Part shown: positions 35,934-44,804 of the stretch, piece after piece
Position numbering within the stretch: position 1 is the stretch's first letter
Layout: the number at the start of each line of letters is the position of its first letter
Source: Thermococcus chitonophagus
GTDB lineage: Archaea; Methanobacteriota_B; Thermococci; Thermococcales; Thermococcaceae
Length of the DNA: 64,000 nt
Reading direction: 5' to 3'
Assembly (NCBI RefSeq): GCF_002214605.1
Contig: NZ_CP015193.1
Span: 1,778,978 to 1,842,977 of the forward strand
Made by a program: the position numbers and the translations under genes
Notes under the pieces: model-generated
The model's database searches: none
What the model saw: the letters and a program-made list of their open reading frames with translations, nothing else
Told to the model about the DNA's origin: nothing

Positions 35934-37154
35934 ATGAAAGCAACTGGAAGGGCTTATTCGTTAATGACGGTCGCATGGGTTATTGTCATAATGTCTTATC
36001 TCCTAGTCCGATGGGAGGGGATAGCCCTCACACTTCCTATTTTGACTATTTTTCTGCTTTCTTCTCTGCTCTTCAAACCAACAATCGATATTGAAGTGTC
36101 TAGGGAAATCTCATCATCACGGGTTATTGAAGGCCAAAAAGTCACGGTAAAGCTACGAATAAAAGCGAAATCCAAAGTGATATCGCTCTACATTCAGGAT
36201 TTAACCCCAAATTCTGTTGAGATCATTGGTAGGAACTTTGCCGTTTTCTCGTTTAACAGTGGGGATGAACGTGAGATTAAGTATGAAATTAAAGTCCCAC
36301 GGGGTTACCATAAGTTCGAAGGAGTTAGGGTCGTATACCGTGACCCATTGGGCCTGTTTGAGGAAGATAAGGTTATAGATCTCTACGATGAGGTAATTGG
36401 AGTTCCCCAAATAGAGGATATTATAACACCATATACAACAAAAGGCACTAAGATTACGATTGGACATCTCCCTTCTCCCAGACTCGGTGAAGGGTTAGAA
36501 TTCCATGCCATTAGAGAGTACCAACCGGGTGATCCAATCAAGATAATAAACTGGAAGGCCACCGCTAAGCTTGGCAAGATAATGGTAAATGAGTTTGAGA
36601 GTGAAAGGAAAGTAGATGTGGTTGTTATAATTGACGCAACGTACAAGGGACAAAGCGTTTTTGACTACATGATGCGTGCAGCTTCTTCAGTATTGCTGGA
36701 TGCCTTAGAGAACGGAATGAGCTTTGGTATCTTAATCTCTGAAGCGGTTCCACTAATGATAAATGTCGATTATGGAAAGAGACACTTTTTCAGATGCATT
36801 GATGCCCTGAGCATGGCTAAGCCAGACAAAAACAACCTTATCTTTTACCAAGTGGAGCATCTCTCAAAAACGAAGATACCACCAAGAGCCCAAATTGTAT
36901 TTATCTCACCCTTCTTGACTAAGGAAAGTGAGGAGGCACTAATTGCCCTCTATACGCGGGGATACAGAGTAGTTGCAATAAGTCCCGATCCATACTCAAC
37001 ATACACTCCACAAACAAAAGAGGAGAATCTTGCAATAAAGTTGTTGTCATTAAAAAGAAAAGCTAGGCTCAAAAAAATGAGGAAATACGCCGTTATTATT
37101 GACTGGAATCTCAAGAAATCGTTGAGATCAGCCATTATGGAGGTTATAAAATGA
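35934..37154 (+). CDS. DUF58 domain protein (VWA-like), membrane anchored
   Basis: 406 residues with two N-terminal helices (about 8-45), a beta-sandwich-like region (about 48-150, typical of the conserved-repeat part), and the DUF58 motif 'PSPRLGEGLEFHAIREYQPGDPIKIINWKATAKLGKIMVNEFESER'. A VWA-like fold ('VDVVVIIDATYKG') follows. The MIDAS-type DxSxS is degenerate (IDATYKG). It is the usual partner of MoxR and overlaps the next gene by 4 bases. Confidence 0.9.
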   Translation: MKATGRAYSLMTVAWVIVIMSYLLVRWEGIALTLPILTIFLLSSLLFKPTIDIEVSREISSSRVIEGQKVTVKLRIKAKSKVISLYIQDLTPNSVEIIGRNFAVFSFNSGDEREIKYEIKVPRGYHKFEGVRVVYRDPLGLFEEDKVIDLYDEVIGVPQIEDIITPYTTKGTKITIGHLPSPRLGEGLEFHAIREYQPGDPIKIINWKATAKLGKIMVNEFESERKVDVVVIIDATYKGQSVFDYMMRAASSVLLDALENGMSFGILISEAVPLMINVDYGKRHFFRCIDALSMAKPDKNNLIFYQVEHLSKTKIPPRAQIVFISPFLTKESEEALIALYTRGYRVVAISPDPYSTYTPQTKEENLAIKLLSLKRKARLKKMRKYAVIIDWNLKKSLRSAIMEVIK

Positions 37155-37561
37155 AGATGAGGATATTAACGATATTTATCCTTGCAGTATTCCTTCTTCA
37201 ATTTTCCCATGGTGTTATTCTCATTCCACTTTCACTTCTCAGCATCTTTTCCTTTTCCCTTGGAGCGGTGTTCCTAGCGATATTGGGGGCGTACCTAATA
37301 GCCACTGGAGCAACAGGAATTCTCGGGGTAATGACAATGGCCCTAGCCCTACTCGCGGTAGAGGTGGGAGAATTGGAAAGAATAAAGGCACCAGCAAGCC
37401 ATTACCTTATTGCCACGCTTAGTGTGGGCTTGGCAATCCCACTCTACCTGATTACCTTAGGACTGTCGACCCTTAAATTCCCCCTTGACGTTACTTGGAT
37501 TGCCGTAGTGTTTGCCTTCGCTCTATACATCTTTATAAGGCAGTCACTCTTCAACGGGTAG
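37151..37561 (+). CDS. Small membrane protein ending the MoxR operon
   Basis: 136 residues, four or five hydrophobic helices, no recognised family. The start ATG overlaps the DUF58 stop (ATGA), making it the fifth gene of the operon. Its end overlaps the convergent MFS gene by 18 bases. Confidence 0.7.
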   Translation: MKMRILTIFILAVFLLQFSHGVILIPLSLLSIFSFSLGAVFLAILGAYLIATGATGILGVMTMALALLAVEVGELERIKAPASHYLIATLSVGLAIPLYLITLGLSTLKFPLDVTWIAVVFAFALYIFIRQSLFNG

Positions 37562-38731
37562 CCTCATCCTCCTAACGATCAGCAACGTCAGTATTCCGAT
37601 GAGGGGCATTATCGTCAGCTCAGCCAGTGCCAAGGTCTCGCTGTGCTTCGCCAACAAATCGGTCACGGTAGGTGCAACAGCGTTAGCAGAGTTTGATATC
37701 AGACCAAGTGCAAAGTTAGCCCTAGGAACGACTTCCTGGGGGTATGTGGCTGGAGCGCTAGTCCAAAACGCGGGGCCCGTACCCTGCAGTGCCCCTACAA
37801 GGACAACACTTGCTAGGGCCAAGCTATAGTTCCCAGCCAGCATGGCTTTTGAGTAGACGACAAGTCCCAGGAACGCAACGGCATATGCTATTATCATGAC
37901 TCTAACTATGGCATTGAACAAGCCCCTGGGGTCAGTATTCTTCTTTGAGAGCTGGTAACCGAGGTAACCAAACCCTATGCTCCAAAGAGCCTTAGAGATG
38001 CTAAGAGTCGTGGAGAGCGTTGCAACGTGGCTCTTGGTCCATCCCATCTTGTATCCGAGGCTACTTGAAAATCCTATTATGGTGAATATTACCCACAGGG
38101 CGGGGAAGAACGTGAAGCCAAGAACCCAAGTAAAGGGGAGTTTCCAGACATTTACCTTCGCTTCCCCTCCCCGTGGATGCCTTATCTCAAAGTCCTCCGT
38201 AAAGGCGTACCACAGAGCGTAAACAACGTATATGACCAAGCCCGTTAAAATGAACCCCATCTTCCAAGAGACGTAGCCCAGGAGATACCTCGCGCTTATA
38301 CTCCCAAAGACGCCTCCCCAGAATATTCCGGAAAGTATTATGCCCTTTGCAAAGGGCCTTTCAGCGACGAAGTATCTCGCTATTTGCGTACTGAACAATG
38401 GAACTAGCCCAACAACGAAACCCTGAATGAATCTAAGGAAGACAACAGCATTCCAATTGCCAACAAAGGGTATCAGCATTTGGGGAATTGCAGCCCAAGA
38501 GACAACAATTCCGACGCTTCTCTTAAACGACCCCTCATACAGCCTCGTATGGCCTATCAGGAATGCGACGAATAAACCAAAAACATAGGCTATGTGTTGA
38601 AGCTCATAAGCTGAATCGGGAATTCCAAAGTGCTTTATTATGTCCGGCCTCGCAACACCCATGAACGTTAGGGTTCCAAAGCCCGCGGTCATCAATAACG
38701 TGTCAAGTATCACGGACTTCCACCTTCCCAT
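37544..38731 (-). CDS. MFS transporter
   Basis: 395 residues and about 12 transmembrane helices in two halves. The loop 2-3 motif area reads 'FLIGHTRLYEGSFKRSVGI' and the helix 4-5 area 'RFIQGFVVGLVPLFSTQIARYFVAERPFAKGIILSGIFWGGVFGS', clearly major facilitator. The substrate is unknown. It lies 12 bases downstream of the GDT1-like gene and is probably cotranscribed with it and the aminotransferase. Confidence 0.85.
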   Translation of the reverse strand: MGRWKSVILDTLLMTAGFGTLTFMGVARPDIIKHFGIPDSAYELQHIAYVFGLFVAFLIGHTRLYEGSFKRSVGIVVSWAAIPQMLIPFVGNWNAVVFLRFIQGFVVGLVPLFSTQIARYFVAERPFAKGIILSGIFWGGVFGSISARYLLGYVSWKMGFILTGLVIYVVYALWYAFTEDFEIRHPRGGEAKVNVWKLPFTWVLGFTFFPALWVIFTIIGFSSSLGYKMGWTKSHVATLSTTLSISKALWSIGFGYLGYQLSKKNTDPRGLFNAIVRVMIIAYAVAFLGLVVYSKAMLAGNYSLALASVVLVGALQGTGPAFWTSAPATYPQEVVPRANFALGLISNSANAVAPTVTDLLAKHSETLALAELTIMPLIGILTLLIVRRMRLPVEE

Positions 38732-38743
38732 TGTACCACCTCC

Positions 38744-39007
38744 TCAAAGCTTTCCAAGCAACATCAACACGCCAAACGCAATGAATAGGACTCCAGCAGC
38801 TTTGTGAACGATATCTAAAGGCAAAGAGTCCTTAATTTTCTCACCTATCAGGGCCCCAATTAAGTTGACCAATGCCAATCCCAATATCGCCCCTATAAAA
38901 GCTTTCCACCATCCATATTTCGATGCGAAAGCTATCGTAGCGAGTTGAGTTTTATCTCCAAGTTCGGCCAAAAAAATAGCTAGAAAGATCTGAAATATCT
39001 CTTTCAT
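38744..39007 (-). CDS. Half-size GDT1/TMEM165 family membrane protein
   Basis: Only 87 residues with three helices, containing a single copy of the family motif E-L-G-D-K-T (residues 15-20, 'FLAELGDKTQLATIAFASKYG'). Eukaryotic and many bacterial GDT1 proteins carry two such repeats and exchange Mn2+/Ca2+ for protons. A single repeat implies a homodimer or a pair with another half-protein, and no partner gene is adjacent. It overlaps the aminotransferase gene by 4 bases. Confidence 0.85.
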   Translation of the reverse strand: MKEIFQIFLAIFLAELGDKTQLATIAFASKYGWWKAFIGAILGLALVNLIGALIGEKIKDSLPLDIVHKAAGVLFIAFGVLMLLGKL

Positions 39008-40182
39008 CCTTTCACCTCGCTCAATGCTCCCTCTATCCTGTCCATAGCCTCTATAAGCTTCTCTTTACTTGTTGCATAGCTTATTCTTATGTACCCTTCT
39101 CCATTCTTTCCAAATGCCGTTCCTGGGATTACAACAACCCTAGCTTTTTCAAGTAGCCACTCGCTGAACTCCTCGCTACTCATTTCAGTTTCACTTATGT
39201 TCGGGAATATGTAGAAGGCACCTTTTGGCTCTCTGACGTTTATGTAGGGCATCTTCTTCAACCTGTCAAGCACGAGCTTTCTCCTCTCTGCATACTCTCT
39301 CCTCATCTCCTCGACGGCTTTCCAGCTCTCCTCACTCCTCAGTGCCTCAACCCCCGCCACCTGCACGAAGGAAGTGACGTTCCCTATTACATAAGCGTGA
39401 AGCTTAACCATGTCCTTTATTATTTGACTTGGAGCTATTGCAAACCCTAACCTCCATCCGGTCATTGCAAACGTTTTCGAGAATGAGTTGACGAGTATTG
39501 TGTTCTCGGGAGCGAACTTTATCATTGGATAGTGCTTTGCATCGTCATAGAGGAAGTGCTCATATGGCTCATCGCTTAATATGTATATGTTGTAATCCTG
39601 AGCTATCTCAGCTATCGCCTTTGCAACTTTCTTATCGAGAACTGCCCCCGTTGGGTTGTTTGGATAATTGACAACTATCATCCTGGTCCTCTTCGTCACG
39701 AGCTCAAGTAACTCATCCGGATCAATCATGAAGTCATTTTCCTCTCTAAGTGGTATCCTTATTGGCTTAGCCTCAGCAAGCTTAGCATCCTCTACATAGC
39801 TAACGAAGGCAGGATCTGGAATTATTACTTCATCCCCCTGCTCGAGCAGGGTCTCGAAGGCTATGTAAGTTGCCTCGTAGGCACCCGCAGTCACTATAAC
39901 GTTGTCAACCTCAACGTCAACGTCGTAAAACTTCTTGTAGTACTCGACTATTGCCTCTCTAAGCTCCTGAATTCCAGCGTTTGGTGTGTAGTGGGTCCAA
40001 CCTTCGTCCAAGGCCCTCTTAGCAGCTTCCTTAACATTAGCGGGAGTGTCAAAATCGGGCTCTCCGATTCCAAGTGAAATAACGTTCTCCATTTTTGACG
40101 CTCTCTCGAAGAGCTCCCTTATCTTCGACCTCTGAATAAGACCCATCCTAGCGGCGATGAAGTACTTCTTCTTCTGCCTCAT
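39004..40182 (-). CDS. Class I/II aminotransferase (aspartate/aromatic type)
   Basis: 392 residues, fold-type I PLP enzyme. The family motifs are 'VISLGIGEPDFDTPANVKEAAKRALDEGWTHYTPNAG', the Asn/Asp/Tyr contacts in 'VNYPNNPTGAV' and 'ILSDEPYEHF', the PLP lysine in 'VNSFSKTFAMTGWRLG' and the substrate-carboxylate Arg in 'GYIRISYA'. It resembles the aspartate/aromatic aminotransferases of Pyrococcus; exact substrate is open. The start overlaps no gene; the stop overlaps the GDT1-like start. Confidence 0.9.
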   Translation of the reverse strand: MRQKKKYFIAARMGLIQRSKIRELFERASKMENVISLGIGEPDFDTPANVKEAAKRALDEGWTHYTPNAGIQELREAIVEYYKKFYDVDVEVDNVIVTAGAYEATYIAFETLLEQGDEVIIPDPAFVSYVEDAKLAEAKPIRIPLREENDFMIDPDELLELVTKRTRMIVVNYPNNPTGAVLDKKVAKAIAEIAQDYNIYILSDEPYEHFLYDDAKHYPMIKFAPENTILVNSFSKTFAMTGWRLGFAIAPSQIIKDMVKLHAYVIGNVTSFVQVAGVEALRSEESWKAVEEMRREYAERRKLVLDRLKKMPYINVREPKGAFYIFPNISETEMSSEEFSEWLLEKARVVVIPGTAFGKNGEGYIRISYATSKEKLIEAMDRIEGALSEVKG

Positions 40183-40288
40183 AACTACTCCCCCCGCGTT
40201 TCAAGGGTTGTAAATATCTTATTAAAATTTCACGGATGCTTTGCTCAAAGACTTTCTAGAAAACTCAGTATTTAAAACAAAAGAAACC

Positions 40289-40708
40289 CTAGAGGGCCTC
40301 GATAATTGCAATTTTTTCAAAACCCTTTAAGACTTCCTCAAACTTACACTCTTCTAAAGGTAACTCTTTCAGCCCAAACTTTCTAATAGTATCGGTTACC
40401 GAATCGGAACCAAAAGAGATGAGTATATTCTCGCCTTCTCTAGCACCTACTTTTTCTATAGCCTCCCTTATCTGCCTGTTTTGAGCTAATCTTATTAGAA
40501 TCTCCCCTTTAACGGTTTTCGCAACGTTTCTTCCTTCCTTGAAGGCCTTCAAGGATATTATTGTTGCAAATAACACAACTTCCCAACATTTAACTGAAAC
40601 TACCTGGCAATTTTCTGGACAGCTGTTGATTATACTCTCAAGGAGGGAGCCCGGGATAAAGATCTTCGCAATGTAAATATCTCCCATCCTTGTAGGAATT
40701 TTCAGCAT
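40289..40708 (-). CDS. KEOPS complex subunit Cgi121-like
   Basis: Cgi121 delivers tRNA to the KEOPS complex that makes t6A37. The 139-residue product shows the family pattern 'CWEVVLFATIISLKAFKEGRNVAKTVKGEILIRLAQNRQIREAIEKVGAREGENILISFG', with the conserved NRQI segment. The open frame extends to 40870, but the 54 extra residues are unlike the family. The ATG at 40708 has SD GGGGG five bases upstream and gives the normal length. A TATA-like AAATTTAAAAAG lies near 40788-40799 on the minus strand. Confidence 0.78.
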   Translation of the reverse strand: MLKIPTRMGDIYIAKIFIPGSLLESIINSCPENCQVVSVKCWEVVLFATIISLKAFKEGRNVAKTVKGEILIRLAQNRQIREAIEKVGAREGENILISFGSDSVTDTIRKFGLKELPLEECKFEEVLKGFEKIAIIEAL

Positions 40709-40919
40709 TTTAACCCCCATAACTAAGAGAAGCTTTGAAGTTTTAACATTATTGTTATCTCCAACTTTCCCTGTCTCCAAAGAGGTTCTTTTTAAATTTA
40801 TCTGCTGTCTGTAAGGATATGAGACAGTGTGCACTACTCCCTTTTGTACTAATGCAACAATGGAGGTCATCTGATGAGCAAATTACTTTTTCCGGGGAGT
40901 TGTTTTTCATAATTTTTAA

Positions 40920-40986
40920 TTTTTGGCGGTTGATTTTATTAATTTTTTAAGATTTATATTATCCTAATAATAAAACACGCCAAAAA
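40920..40986. promoter_or_regulatory. Widely spaced inverted repeat at the RHH-ftsZ promoter
   Basis: TTTTTGGCG (40920-40928) and CGCCAAAAA (40978-40986) are perfect 9-bp inverted arms flanking an AT-rich segment with TATA-like boxes (TTTTTTAAGATTTATATTAT). They sit about 60 bases upstream of the RHH gene. A looping or dimer-of-dimers operator for the adjacent RHH protein is possible; this is inference. Confidence 0.4.
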
Positions 40987-41045
40987 GTATTTAACTAATT
41001 AAAGCGCAGGCTTAGAATAGGAAACCCCATAAGGGTGTTGCAGAG

Positions 41046-41234
41046 ATGGCCAAGATGAAAATAATTAGCGTCCAACTGCCCCAGAGCATGATACACGGCC
41101 TTGATGCTCTTGTTAAGAGGGGTGTTTTTCCTAATAGGAGCGAGGCCATTCGAGTAGCAATCAGGGAACTTCTGAAAAAAGAACTCTACAAGGAGGAGCT
41201 TCAGGAGGAGCTCCCTGAGTACCTTGTTAGATAA
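41046..41234 (+). CDS. Ribbon-helix-helix regulator, 62 aa
   Basis: A CopG-type protein: beta strand '[23 protein letters not shown]' then '[20 protein letters not shown]', which is the standard RHH fold with the conserved Pro and the SEAIR helix. It lies directly before ftsZ, 19 bases upstream of its preferred ATG, so they are likely cotranscribed. It may autoregulate the operon through the inverted repeat upstream. Confidence 0.9.
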   Translation: MAKMKIISVQLPQSMIHGLDALVKRGVFPNRSEAIRVAIRELLKKELYKEELQEELPEYLVR

Positions 41235-41253
41235 CTTGGGGGAGGAGGGGAGA

Positions 41254-42498
41254 ATGGTATTTAAAAAATTGTTAGAGCAGGCCGGAATTGACTTGGATTT
41301 CGATGGAGAGAAACTTGAGACTTCCGAGTTTTTTGGAGATGGTGAAGATCTTATAAAAATCGCAGTCATCGGTGTTGGTGGTTCGGGAAATAACACGATA
41401 AGTAGGCTTTATGATTTGGGAGTACAAGGAGCAGATTTAATAGCAATGAACACTGATGCCCAGCACCTACATCAAATTAAAGCCCACAAGAAACTCCTTT
41501 TGGGAAGGTCAATAACCCAGGGAAAAGGATCAGGAGGAGATCCGAGAATTGGATATAGGGCTGCAGAAGCTAGTGCTAATGAGATAGCAAAGATAGTCAA
41601 AGACTATGATCTTGTCTTCATAACTGCCGGAATGGGTAATGGAACTGGAACTGGAGCAGCTCCAGTAGTTGCAAGGATAATAAAGGAAACTGCGAGGAAC
41701 AATGCAAGGTTACAAGAGCCTTTAGTCATCAGCGTTGTTACGTTCCCCTTCAAGATGGAGGGATGGGTTAGAATCGAGAAAGCTAAGGCTGGAATAAAGA
41801 TGCTTCTTGAGCACTCAGATACCGTAATCATAATTCAGAATGACAAGCTGATAGATTTAGTTCCAAACCTTCCAATACAAACAGCTTTCAGGTTCGCTGA
41901 TGAGATAATAGCGAGAATGGTGAAGGGAATTATAGAAACTATAAAGCTACCTTCAATGGTCAACATCGATTACGCTGATATATACAGCGTTATGAAGGGT
42001 GGAGGTCCCGCTCTTATAGGAATTGGAGAGAGCGATTCAAACAACAGGGCAGTAGATGCCGTAATGGAAGCTTTGAACAACAAGATGCTGGAAGTTGAGT
42101 TTGGATCAGGAGATAAAGCCCTAGTGCACTTCACTGTAGGGCCAGACGTCAGTCTAAAGGAAATAACGAGTGCAATGGAGATAGTGTATGAAAAGCTTGG
42201 TGAGAAGAGCGAAATAAAGTGGGGAGCAATGGTAGACCCAGATATGGGCAAGACCGTAAGAGCAATGGTCATAATGACAGGCGTTAAGAGTCCCCAGATA
42301 CTTGGTTACAAGGAAGGAGTTGAAGTCCATGCACTTACTGATTCAAACCCAATAATATCCCCTAAGGACATAATGGCTGTGGACAGCAAAGTTGATGAAA
42401 TATTTGCAGAAATAGACCCAAGAGGGAGAAGATTTAGCAAGGACAAAAAACCCTCTTACGATAGAATATTTAAGGATCTTGGCTTCTACGAGCTTTAG
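41254..42498 (+). CDS. ftsZ: Cell division protein FtsZ
   Basis: A 414-residue tubulin-like GTPase that forms the division ring. '[19 protein letters not shown]' is the N-terminal nucleotide loop, '[10 protein letters not shown]' follows, and the tubulin signature reads [15 protein letters not shown], with Asn where nearly all FtsZ proteins have Gly (GGGTGTG). The T7-loop region '[21 protein letters not shown]' is intact in general shape. The frame opens at 41224 with TTG, but the ATG at 41254 has a strong SD (GGGGGAGGAGGGG). Pyrococcus has more than one FtsZ; which paralogue this is was not settled. Confidence 0.92.
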   Translation: MVFKKLLEQAGIDLDFDGEKLETSEFFGDGEDLIKIAVIGVGGSGNNTISRLYDLGVQGADLIAMNTDAQHLHQIKAHKKLLLGRSITQGKGSGGDPRIGYRAAEASANEIAKIVKDYDLVFITAGMGNGTGTGAAPVVARIIKETARNNARLQEPLVISVVTFPFKMEGWVRIEKAKAGIKMLLEHSDTVIIIQNDKLIDLVPNLPIQTAFRFADEIIARMVKGIIETIKLPSMVNIDYADIYSVMKGGGPALIGIGESDSNNRAVDAVMEALNNKMLEVEFGSGDKALVHFTVGPDVSLKEITSAMEIVYEKLGEKSEIKWGAMVDPDMGKTVRAMVIMTGVKSPQILGYKEGVEVHALTDSNPIISPKDIMAVDSKVDEIFAEIDPRGRRFSKDKKPSYDRIFKDLGFYEL

Positions 42499-42547
42499 CC
42501 TTTAACTTTTTAACTTCCAATTCTTACACAGTTTCTAGGTGGCTTTA

Positions 42548-43315
42548 ATGGGGGCAGTCATCAGTATAGCCAATCAAAAAGGAGGAGTAGGAAAAACAAC
42601 TCTTGCCTTAAACCTTGGACATGCCCTCGCTAAACTTGATAGAAAGGTTCTTCTCGTTGACATTGATCCACAGTTCAACCTGACATTCGCCCTGATTGGG
42701 ATGGACGTAGTTAACTATGAAGACAAAAATGTTGGAACCTTAATGACCAAGGAGAGCCAAATAGACGAAGTGATAATTAACGTGAAGGAAAACCTCGACC
42801 TAATTCCAAGCCACCTAACCCTTTCAGCGAAGGAAATAGAGATCTTAAACTCCTACAATAGGGAGAGAAGACTAGAGAAAGCTCTAAAGCCAGTGTTTCC
42901 TGATTATGACTATATCATAATTGACAACCCTCCAAGCATGGGAATATTCTTAGTTAACTCTCTTACTACTTCAGATTACGTTCTGATTCCGCTCGAGCTC
43001 AGCTACTTTGGTGTAATAGGAATGCAACTGATGTTCAACTTAATGGCAATGATAAAGGAAGAAACAAACGACAGCCTAAGGCTACTCGGCATAGTCCCGA
43101 ACAAATTTACCAGACAGACAAAAGTCCCTCAAATGAGACTAAAGGAACTCAAGGAGCTCTACCCAGATGCTCCAATACTCCCCACGATCCCCAAGGCGAT
43201 AGCAATAGAGAAGGCCCAAGCAGAAGGGAAAAGTATATTTGAGTACGAGCCTGATGGTAAGGCAAGCAAAGCATTTGAAAAGCTTGCTAAAGAGGTGATC
43301 TCAATTGTCGAATGA
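42548..43315 (+). CDS. ParA/Soj-family ATPase (SegA-like)
   Basis: 255 residues with the deviant Walker A '[16 protein letters not shown]', '[10 protein letters not shown]', and Walker B-like '[11 protein letters not shown]'. ParA ATPases segregate chromosomes or plasmids with a DNA-binding partner. The ATG at 42548 has SD AGGTGG five bases upstream (the GTG at 42539 is also in frame). The following gene overlaps its end and encodes a small RHH-like protein, the arrangement of the archaeal SegAB system. It lies 49 bases after ftsZ. Confidence 0.9.
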   Translation: MGAVISIANQKGGVGKTTLALNLGHALAKLDRKVLLVDIDPQFNLTFALIGMDVVNYEDKNVGTLMTKESQIDEVIINVKENLDLIPSHLTLSAKEIEILNSYNRERRLEKALKPVFPDYDYIIIDNPPSMGIFLVNSLTTSDYVLIPLELSYFGVIGMQLMFNLMAMIKEETNDSLRLLGIVPNKFTRQTKVPQMRLKELKELYPDAPILPTIPKAIAIEKAQAEGKSIFEYEPDGKASKAFEKLAKEVISIVE

Positions 43316-43634
43316 AAAAGGAAAGATACCGAAGCTCTTCTCAGGTTCCCTTGATGACCTAACAAAACCTGGGAAGAAAAAGAAAGAGGAGAAAGATCTC
43401 AAAAAGGAGAAAAAGCAGAAAACCCTTTACATATCTCTTGACACGAACAGAAAGCTAATAGAGCTCTACGCTGAAGAGGGAAGAAGGCAGAGCAAAATAG
43501 TTGAGGATGCTGTTGACCTATACTATTACCTAAAGAAAGCCTTGGGTGAAAGGAAGTTTGATGAGCTAATGGAAGTCGTTAAAAGGGAGGACCCAGAACT
43601 TCTAAGGGACTATTTGGAGAGGTTTAAAGCTTGA
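43305..43634 (+). CDS. Small basic protein with RHH-like C-terminus (SegB-like partner)
   Basis: 109 residues with a TTG start (SD GAGGTGAT). The N-terminal 40 residues are disordered and very lysine-rich ('[19 protein letters not shown]'). A ribbon-helix-helix-like part follows ('[42 protein letters not shown]'). It overlaps parA by 11 bases. This layout resembles SegB, the archaeal site-specific partner of SegA with an unstructured N-terminus and a C-terminal RHH. Confidence 0.75.
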   Translation: MSNEKGKIPKLFSGSLDDLTKPGKKKKEEKDLKKEKKQKTLYISLDTNRKLIELYAEEGRRQSKIVEDAVDLYYYLKKALGERKFDELMEVVKREDPELLRDYLERFKA

Positions 43635-43684
43635 ACTTTTCTTCATAAACATCTTTAAAAACTTTCATATGAAGGTTTTGATCG

Positions 43685-44032
43685 ATGACGGATGAGCTAG
43701 AATTCATTAGAAGAAAAAAGATGCTCGAGCTGATGAAAAAGGCAGGGATCATAGAGGTAGTACCAAAGAAGAAAGTGCTAATAGAGGTCATTACCTCACC
43801 AACCTGTCCCTATTGCCCAATAGCAATGCAGATGGCAAGAGAAATTGCAAGGAAATATAAAGGTGTAGAAGTCAGAGAGCTAAGCATAGCAACGCCAGAG
43901 GGCAGGAAGAAAGCAATAGAACATAACATAATGGGGACTCCAACGATACTCATAAATGGTAAGGTGGAGTTTATAGGATTGCCAAGCTTTCCCGCGTTCG
44001 AAAAGAGGGTTAGGGAGCTCTTATCTTCCTAA
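43685..44032 (+). CDS. Thioredoxin-fold protein with CPYC motif
   Basis: 115 residues. The thioredoxin core has 'VITSPTCPYCPIAMQMA' with C41 and C44 and the cis-proline in 'MGTPTILING'. A 30-residue N-terminal helical extension ('LEFIRRKKMLELMKKAG') resembles the first helix of PDCD5-type proteins and may serve docking. It is probably a glutaredoxin/thioredoxin-like disulfide reductase. It follows the ParA/RHH pair by 50 bases and overlaps the convergent metal transporter ATPase by 23 bases. Confidence 0.85.
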   Translation: MTDELEFIRRKKMLELMKKAGIIEVVPKKKVLIEVITSPTCPYCPIAMQMAREIARKYKGVEVRELSIATPEGRKKAIEHNIMGTPTILINGKVEFIGLPSFPAFEKRVRELLSS

Positions 44033-44804
44033 GGATAAGATCCATTGCCTCGTCTAAATTCTTTGGTATCCCAAGATTGAGATCATAAAAGAGTTCTATT
44101 AAAGGCGGAACGTCGAGATCATTCTCCCTTAACAGCTCGGGAATTAAAACATCCTGAGGAGGCCCAACTTTTACAAGCCTACCTTCAGATATCAAGGCAA
44201 TTCTATCACAATTTAATAAGTATTCAGGCTCATGAGAAGCCAAAATTACGGTCCTTCCCTGGGTTCGGAGCCTTCTGATAATGTTTTCTACAAGCTTCTT
44301 TCCCCTAAAATCCAGATTTGCGAATGGCTCATCAAAAACTATAACCTCGGGGTCCATAGCCAATACCGTAGCTATCGCAATCCTCTTCTTTTCTCCAAAG
44401 CTAAGCTCTTTGGTTTCCCTGTCAATGTACCCTTCCATGCCAACGAGCCTAAGGCTCTCAATGACCTTCTCTTTAAGCTCTTCTCCCCTGAGTCCCAGGT
44501 TATATGGCCCAAAGGCAACATCTTCAAAAACAGTCGGCATGAAGAGCTGATCATTTGGATCTTGAAATACAATTCCCACTATCCTCCTAACCTTCTTAGG
44601 TTCCTTAACAGGGTTTATTCCTTTAATCTTAATTTCTCCTCTTTTAGGTTTCAGAATGCCATTTAAATGAAGGATAAGTGTGGATTTCCCGGCACCATTT
44701 GGACCGAGCAAGCCGAAAACTTCTCCCTGCTTGATTTCAAGTGTTATTCCTCTGAGAACTTCCCTATCATCATAGGAGAAATATACATCCTTAACCTCTA
44801 TCAT
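44010..44804 (-). CDS. cbiO: ECF transporter ATPase (CbiO/NikO)
   Basis: 264 residues with ABC ATPase motifs: Walker A GPNGAGKST, signature LSFGEKKRIAIATVLAM, Walker B VIVFDEPFANLD and H-loop 'LASHEPEYL'. It energises a nickel or cobalt energy-coupling-factor importer encoded by the genes immediately upstream (M, N and Q components). It overlaps cbiQ by 4 bases. Confidence 0.93.
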   Translation of the reverse strand: MIEVKDVYFSYDDREVLRGITLEIKQGEVFGLLGPNGAGKSTLILHLNGILKPKRGEIKIKGINPVKEPKKVRRIVGIVFQDPNDQLFMPTVFEDVAFGPYNLGLRGEELKEKVIESLRLVGMEGYIDRETKELSFGEKKRIAIATVLAMDPEVIVFDEPFANLDFRGKKLVENIIRRLRTQGRTVILASHEPEYLLNCDRIALISEGRLVKVGPPQDVLIPELLRENDLDVPPLIELFYDLNLGIPKNLDEAMDLILRKIRAP

